The notes below the pieces were generated by a model that saw only the letters and a list, made by a program, of their open reading frames with translations, did not search any database and was not told the DNA's origin. A program made the position numbers and the translations under genes. A DNA stretch of 11,511 nucleotides from an uncultured Holdemanella sp. (lineage in GTDB: Bacteria > Bacillota_I > Bacilli_A > Erysipelotrichales > Erysipelotrichaceae). The stretch lies in contig NZ_CAKVMR010000067.1 of NCBI RefSeq assembly GCF_934772795.1, forward strand, positions 1 through 11,511. The letters run 5' to 3'. Positions 8,469 to 11,511 of this stretch are shown piece after piece; position 1 is the first letter of the stretch; each line of letters opens with the position of its first letter.

Positions 8469-8492
8469 GGTTCTAGTAAAAGAATTAGGACC
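8469..8492 (+). other. Hairpin in the 3' leader of the pilus operon
   Basis: GGTTCTA (8469-8475) can pair with TAGGACC (8486-8492), giving seven pairs including one G-T, with a ten-base loop. No T-run follows, so it is not a terminator by itself. It sits between the last stop and the main terminator and may protect the 3' end. Confidence 0.35.
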
Positions 8493-8502
8493 TATATTTA
8501 AC

Positions 8503-8536
8503 AAAAGGTGTAAATATGCTTTATTTACGCTTTTTT
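8503..8536 (+). terminator. Rho-independent terminator of the pilus operon
   Basis: GTGTAAAT (8508-8515, one G-T pair) pairs with ATTTACGC (8523-8530). The flanking AAAAG pairs further into the T-run, for up to 13 pairs, with a seven-base loop. TTTTTT starts directly after the stem at 8531. It lies 55 bases past the second sortase and also separates the operon from the insertion sequence. Confidence 0.8.
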
Positions 8537-8549
8537 CTTATACTTGTAA
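8534..8549 (+). repeat. Candidate left terminal inverted repeat of the IS
   Basis: TTTCTTATACTTGTAA matches the complement of 10142-10156 with one base missing. It overlaps the T-run of the pilus terminator. AT-rich matches of this length can arise by chance, so confidence is low. Confidence 0.3.
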
Positions 8550-8552
8550 AAG

Positions 8553-8561
8553 TGATAAAAT
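8553..8561 (+). promoter_or_regulatory. Extended -10 promoter candidate for the transposase
   Basis: TGATAAAAT carries the TGn extension and a good -10 (TAAAAT, 8556-8561). No convincing -35 box is seen at the right distance. It lies 36 bases before the transposase ATG, inside the proposed element. Confidence 0.45.
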
Positions 8562-8597
8562 GGGAGAAGGAAGAAAGCTAAAATTTAGGTCAAAATC

Positions 8598-10091
8598 ATG
8601 TCTCATAAAAGAAAAAATCTTTTAGATGAGCTCAACAAACTGGCTCCATCTGAAGCAGAAAAATTAATCAATCAGTATGCTAAATCCAAAAATAAATCTG
8701 TTCCAAAATCTCTAGTAATCACCTATGCTCACGATATAGAGAAACATTTGGATACGGTAACTGTATCCTGTCCATATTGTCAGAGTACAAATATTATTAA
8801 AAAAGGAAAAACACAACATGGTTTGCAGCGATATCAATGCAAATCATGTTGCAAAAAATTTACAAAATTTACAAATACTATATTGGAAAAGTCTCCATGG
8901 TCATGGAATGTATGGACTAAAGTTTTGTATGAAATGTTACATTTTTCTTCTGTAGATTTGATTATGAACACTTTAATCAATGAACATTACGTAGTCGAAA
9001 TAACAAGACCGACAGTTTTAATGATGGTTCAGAAGTTGAGATAACTTTTTGTTTATGTTCCAAAGCCAGAACTTCACGGCGTGATTCAAATGGATGAAAT
9101 GTTTTTTCATGAAACACAGAAAGGAATTGATAATCCAACGGATGTTTTGAAAAGTGGAAAAAGAAGAAAAGGCCGAAGGAGAAGTGAACCGTCAAAATAT
9201 GGAACCATGGGTAATGAATTTGGAACAGTATTGTGTGCTGTCGATGAAGTCGGTCATGCTATCGCAAAGCATGTATGTATGGGCCATATTGAATTAGATG
9301 ATATTTACCTTAATATTCATCCTTATTTAAAAAATGTTACATTTATCTGTACAGATATGAATCCAATTTATACGCAGTATACAAGTATGGAGTCTTTACC
9401 TCATTATGTGATTCATAGTCAGTACCATAAGAACAAAGCTAAATGTAAAAACGAAAAAGCTCTAATTAGAGCGTATGAAAATGATTTATTGGATTACGTT
9501 GAAGGAGCTGGAATTCTGACCTATAAGCAGATGAATGAATTGAAGAAAGAAAAACATTTAACCATTAATGGTGTAAATGGCTTCCATTCTGAATTAAGGC
9601 GTTATATTGATAATATTGAACGAGGCGTCTCTACTAAATTCTTAGATAACTGGTGTTCATTCATTTCATATGTACACAATTATAAAATCGATAATGGCCA
9701 TACTCCATCCTCACTAGATGAAGTTGAAAGCATTTTAAAAGAGTTGTTGAACTTAAACATTCCTGTGCGTATCAAAAATATCAAACAAAAAGAAAATGCA
9801 GTTCGAAAACAGACTGCAAAGTATACGAAAAAGCTAATCGAAACAACCGTGGCTTCTAGAGTTAAATCGAATAATCCTTATTTAAAATTCAATGAAGAGG
9901 ATGGTGTTCAAAACTTTGATAAACGATATTTTGTGATGCATATACCAGAATACAAAAGAAGAAAACTGGCAAAAATATTAGGCATTAAACCATTTTCTCC
10001 AACAGCCATTTCAAGTAAAGAACTTAAAAAGAAGTTATTAAAACATCCGAAATTAAAAGAAGGAATATTAGAACTTATAGGCTTAAAATAG
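8598..10091 (+). pseudogene. IS1595/ISXO2-like DDE transposase, interrupted by one in-frame TAA
   Basis: The frame runs 8598-10091 (about 497 codons) with one stop, TAA at 9042-9044; the two halves are in the same frame, so this is a nonsense change, not a frameshift. The N-terminal half has a zinc ribbon, CPYC (58-61) and CKSC (81-84), as in IS1/IS1595 transposases, then a helical DNA-binding part. The C-terminal half opens with VIQMDEMFF (first Asp codon 9093), then CTDMN (second Asp, codon 9354), then VNGFHSELRRYI followed by GVSTKFLDN. The Asn (9576) or Glu (9591) there would be the third catalytic residue, as in DDN/DDE members. The text flows across the stop (KLR-stop-LFVYVPKPELHG), so the parent was one protein. 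GTG 9081 could in principle restart the second half, but that would lack the DNA-binding domain. Family is fairly sure; exact subgroup is not. Confidence 0.85.
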
Positions 10092-10124
10092 CATTTATTA
10101 CGTTTAGTAATATAACCACTTTCA

Positions 10125-10133
10125 TGGTAAAAT
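10125..10133 (+). promoter_or_regulatory. Extended -10 promoter candidate for the abi gene
   Basis: TGGTAAAAT is an extended -10 (TAAAAT at 10128-10133), 34 bases before the abi ATG. The -35 region is poor (TTTAGT at 10103, spacing 19). The gene therefore seems to have its own modest promoter immediately after the transposase stop. TAACC (10113-10117) and GGTTA (10140-10144) flank the -10 as an inverted pair. Confidence 0.5.
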
Positions 10134-10141
10134 AGAAACGG

Positions 10142-10156
10142 TTACAATATAAGAAA
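10142..10156 (-). repeat. Candidate right terminal inverted repeat of the IS
   Basis: Read on the - strand this is TTTCTTATATTGTAA, close to the left copy at 8534-8549. It ends 11 bases before the abi start codon, so if real, the IS supplies the promoter and most of the leader of the abi gene. No target duplication supports it. Confidence 0.3.
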
Positions 10157-10167
10157 GTGTGAATTAA

Positions 10168-11199
10168 ATGAGTGAAACAGGTACAAATTATAAAACATAT
10201 AAGACTATTGATGAACAAATAGAATATTTAAAAGAGAGTAAAAAAATTATCGTTGATGATGAAGACAGACATTATTTTGAAGAGCGAAATTACATTTCTT
10301 TGATTAATCCATACAAAGAATATTTTTCAACGGGGAGAAATAATAAAGGAAAGTTGGTTTATAAAAAAGAAGCAAATTTTAAAGAATTGATAAATCTAAT
10401 AAACATAGATGATAAATTTGCAAAAAAGCTTTATGAGGCAATCGGCTATTTCGAGAGAAAGTTAAAAAATGTTCTGTTTTCAGAAATCTGTAAATTATAT
10501 ATAGATAATGAAGAAAAAGATATTCATTGTATTTCTTATGTGAGTGAAATACAATCGTTTATAACAAAACAGACCGAGCTTCCTCCACAGTTTTGTTCAA
10601 ATTTTAATTATTTATATGTAACAGAAAAGGGAAATATTAAGAAAATAATTGATAATTACAATATTAAAAGAAAAACTGATGTTTTGATTCATATTTATCA
10701 AATTGCAACAAATTCTAGCGTAGATGGAAGTGTATTAGAAGATTATGAAGAATGTTCGAATAAATTAATTCGACATTGTTATAAAAAACAACAAATAGTT
10801 CCTTTATGGATTATTCCTAATGCTTTGACTATGGGAGAATTACAAACGCTATTTTTGATGCTTCCTGATGAACTTCAAAAAAAGATAATATCGAAAATAA
10901 TGAATATAGATACAACTAAAGTAAGTTCAAAAAACGTCGTTGCTTTTGCTGGACAGATTGAGCAAATCAGAAAATTAAGAAATATTGTAAATCATTATGA
11001 ACCAGTTCTCCCCTTTTTAATGTCTGAGATTAAAACAAAAAAAATTGAACAATCTCAATTGTTTACTACACTAGAAATTTTATTTAAAATATCCCCTATT
11101 GTTGATATAAAACCTGATGAAATCCAAGCTAAAATAAATCCATCTAACGCAAAAATTATACGTATTCTTAACGTTATGTACAAAAGCATATTATCGTAA
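10168..11199 (+). CDS. abiF: Abi_2 family HEPN abortive-infection protein (AbiD/AbiF type)
   Basis: This 343-residue protein matches the Abi_2 pattern along its length. It has the opening YKTIDEQIEYLK; RHYFEERNYISLINPYKEYF (34-51), the family's arginine/tyrosine signature; YFERKLKNVLF (94-104); PLWIIPNALTMGELQTLF (212-229); and RKLRNIVNHYEPVLPF near the end. The last contains R271-N-I-V-N-H276, the R-N-x3-H form of the HEPN ribonuclease motif. It has no signal peptide or membrane helix, so it is cytoplasmic. Known relatives in lactococci block phage growth by abortive infection, and AbiF has been described as an RNA-neutralised toxin. The start is supported by the family N-terminus, although the Shine-Dalgarno site is weak (AAGAAAG), which may keep expression low. 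It sits beside a dead IS and is followed by a convergent small RNA unit. AbiF rather than AbiD is inferred from length and the RNA. Confidence 0.85.
   Translation: MSETGTNYKTYKTIDEQIEYLKESKKIIVDDEDRHYFEERNYISLINPYKEYFSTGRNNKGKLVYKKEANFKELINLINIDDKFAKKLYEAIGYFERKLKNVLFSEICKLYIDNEEKDIHCISYVSEIQSFITKQTELPPQFCSNFNYLYVTEKGNIKKIIDNYNIKRKTDVLIHIYQIATNSSVDGSVLEDYEECSNKLIRHCYKKQQIVPLWIIPNALTMGELQTLFLMLPDELQKKIISKIMNIDTTKVSSKNVVAFAGQIEQIRKLRNIVNHYEPVLPFLMSEIKTKKIEQSQLFTTLEILFKISPIVDIKPDEIQAKINPSNAKIIRILNVMYKSILS
10978..10995 (+). other. HEPN catalytic motif R-N-x3-H in the Abi protein
   Basis: The codons read R271 N272 I273 V274 N275 H276. A polar Asn right after Arg and a four-residue spacing to His is the canonical active HEPN RNase form, so the protein is predicted to be catalytically competent. 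Confidence 0.75.
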
Positions 11200-11204
11200 A
11201 ATAT

Positions 11205-11242
11205 AAAAAGTTGTGGCCGATTTAACTGTCATAACTTTTTTT
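11205..11242 (+). terminator. Rho-independent terminator of the abi gene
   Basis: AAAAAGTTGTG (11205-11215) pairs with CATAACTTTTT (11230-11240): 11 pairs with one G-T, a 14-base loop and a T-run. It starts six bases after the abi stop. The A-run on the 5' side makes it partly bidirectional. Confidence 0.75.
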
Positions 11243-11272
11243 CATATTTAAAATTTGATAGGGATAAATAAG

Positions 11273-11300
11273 CCTTTAAAGTTTAAAGGGTTTTCTTTGT
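11273..11300 (+). other. Perfect palindrome between the convergent units (possible second terminator)
   Basis: CCTTTAAA-G-TTTAAAGG (11273-11289) is an exact inverted repeat around one base, followed on the + strand by GGTTTTCTTTG. As RNA it forms seven pairs with a three-base loop. It may be a back-up + strand terminator or a protein-binding site between the abi gene and the oppositely oriented small RNA. Confidence 0.45.
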
Positions 11301-11311
11301 CTAATTTAGAT

Positions 11312-11357
11312 AAAATAAAAGGCAAACCCTAATGATTGGTTGCATTAGTGATTCGCC
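11312..11357 (-). terminator. Intrinsic terminator of the minus-strand small RNA
   Basis: On the - strand GGCGAAUCACUAAUG pairs with CAUUAGGGUUUGCC: 14 pairs, including two G-U, with one bulged A and an eight-base loop, followed by UUUUAUUUU (11320 down to 11312). This is strong for such AT-rich DNA and is oriented to end a leftward transcript. Confidence 0.8.
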
Positions 11358-11384
11358 AGTTTGTGACCCCTGGTCACCTTCGTC
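11312..11384 (-). ncRNA. Candidate structured small RNA (about 70 nt) paired with the abi gene
   Basis: A leftward promoter predicts a start near 11384. The transcript begins GACGAAG, forms a tight hairpin GUGACC-AGG-GGUCAC (11363-11377), has a short linker (AAACU), then a long terminator-like hairpin (11321-11357) and a U-rich end. The whole unit, promoter to terminator, fits in about 110 bases and holds no credible protein. It converges on the abi gene, whose stop lies about 113 bases away. A conserved structured RNA (the abiF motif) is known beside abiF genes, and an RNA has been reported as the AbiF antitoxin; identity with that motif is inferred from position, size and structure only. 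Confidence 0.65.
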
Positions 11385-11390
11385 ATATGT

Positions 11391-11419
11391 AATATACCAT
11401 AATTTTTGCAAAGATGCAA
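11391..11419 (-). promoter_or_regulatory. Strong minus-strand sigma-A promoter for the small RNA
   Basis: Read on the - strand: TTGCAT (11419-11414), 17 bases, then TATATT (11396-11391), preceded by TGG, an extended -10. Spacing is ideal and both boxes are near consensus, making it the best promoter in the window. It points left, into the small RNA. Confidence 0.75.
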
Positions 11420-11424
11420 ATTTT
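11401..11424. promoter_or_regulatory. Inverted repeat between back-to-back promoters (possible operator)
   Basis: AATTTTTGCA and TGCAAATTTT flank AAGA; the inner TTTGCA/TGCAAA arms match exactly and eight of ten positions match overall. It covers the -35 of the leftward promoter and lies just before a rightward TATAAT, so a bound protein could control both. Confidence 0.35.
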
Positions 11425-11432
11425 TTTATAAT
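11405..11432 (+). promoter_or_regulatory. Possible rightward promoter divergent from the small RNA
   Basis: TATAAT at 11427-11432 is a perfect -10. The candidate -35 boxes TTTGCA (11405, spacing 16) and TTGCAA (11406, spacing 15) are partial matches. It would start a transcript near 11440 running to the hairpin at 11451-11495. Confidence 0.35.
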
Positions 11433-11450
11433 CCATAGTGATTACGCATG

Positions 11451-11495
11451 AAATAATCTTCGAATTTTCGTGATTTAAGATTATTTATTTTTTTA
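11451..11495 (+). terminator. Plus-strand hairpin with T-run near the right edge
   Basis: AAATAATCTT (11451-11460) pairs perfectly with AAGATTATTT (11477-11486), with a small inner CGA/TCG pairing in the loop, followed by ATTTTTTTA. The T-run is on the + strand side only. The abi gene already has a terminator 200 bases earlier, so this one implies another short rightward transcript or read-through control. Confidence 0.55.
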
Positions 11496-11511
11496 TGTAC
11501 TTTAATAGTGT

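Larger units (their letters stand above)
8534..10156 (+). mobile_element. Insertion sequence, IS1595/ISXO2-like, probably inactive; ends tentative
   Basis: The element is defined by its transposase. The ends proposed here are an imperfect inverted pair: TTTCTTATACTTGTAA at 8534-8549 and, on the other strand, TTTCTTATATTGTAA at 10142-10156, differing by one missing base. No matching 8-base flanking duplication is visible (TACGCTTT on the left, GTGTGAAT on the right), so either the ends are wrong or the copy is old. The gene content is confident; the boundaries are not. Confidence 0.45.

Noticed and set aside
8527..8534. Eight-base target duplication at the proposed IS ends
   Set aside because: The flanks TACGCTTT and GTGTGAAT do not match, and shifting the ends by a few bases did not give a match either.
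9081..10091. Separate functional gene for the second half of the transposase
   Set aside because: It is in the same frame as the first half, lacks a ribosome site and the zinc-ribbon DNA-binding part, and begins in the middle of a conserved stretch.
11343..11386. A 13-codon minus-strand ORF (MTKVTRGHKLANH) beginning at the predicted 5' end of the small RNA
   Set aside because: It has no ribosome site, would be nearly leaderless, and runs straight through both arms of the perfect hairpin; structure explains the sequence better than coding.
11200..11511. CRISPR array next to the Cas13-related HEPN protein
   Set aside because: No direct repeats with regular spacers are present; the repeated elements are single inverted repeats and hairpins.

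Overview
The window is AT-rich, with AAA/GAA/ATT-heavy coding, Shine-Dalgarno sites of the GGAG type, LPxTG wall-anchored proteins and T-tailed hairpin terminators. This points to a low-GC Gram-positive (Bacillota). The style of the pilin genes and the partial Cys/His-repeat adhesin suggest a gut or oral member, possibly Erysipelotrichia, but the sequence does not settle the taxon.

Region 1 (left edge to about 8536) is a sortase-assembled pilus operon, all on the + strand and tightly packed. It holds a very large LPSTG adhesin or tip pilin (5' end outside the window), an LPSTG backbone pilin overlapping it by ATGA, a class C (pilus-polymerising) sortase, a small LPLTG minor pilin that overlaps the sortase, and a second, shorter sortase of another class that overlaps the minor pilin. 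A strong hairpin with a T-run (8503-8536) ends the operon. The inferred division of labour: the class C sortase joins backbone subunits and adds the large adhesin; the small protein is the likely base or linker subunit; the second sortase may anchor the fibre.

Region 2 (about 8534-10156) is an insertion sequence carrying an IS1595/ISXO2-like DDE transposase. Its reading frame is intact except for one in-frame TAA at 9042-9044, so it is probably a dead copy. Candidate terminal repeats are weak and no target duplication was found.

Region 3 (about 10105-11511) is the most interesting part. A 343-residue Abi_2-family protein (AbiD/AbiF type) carries a HEPN RNase motif R271-N-x3-H276. Just beyond it, on the opposite strand, is a self-contained small transcription unit: a near-ideal extended -10 promoter (TTGCAT-17-TATATT), a roughly 70-nt RNA with two hairpins, and a T-rich terminator, with no credible protein. 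A HEPN protein beside a short structured RNA fits an abortive-infection or toxin-antitoxin module with an RNA antitoxin, as reported for AbiF, the proposed ancestor of Cas13. The 312-base tail after the abi gene holds no protein gene but is dense with regulatory structure: two terminators, a palindrome, the small RNA, an inverted repeat between back-to-back promoters, and a further + strand hairpin with a T-run.
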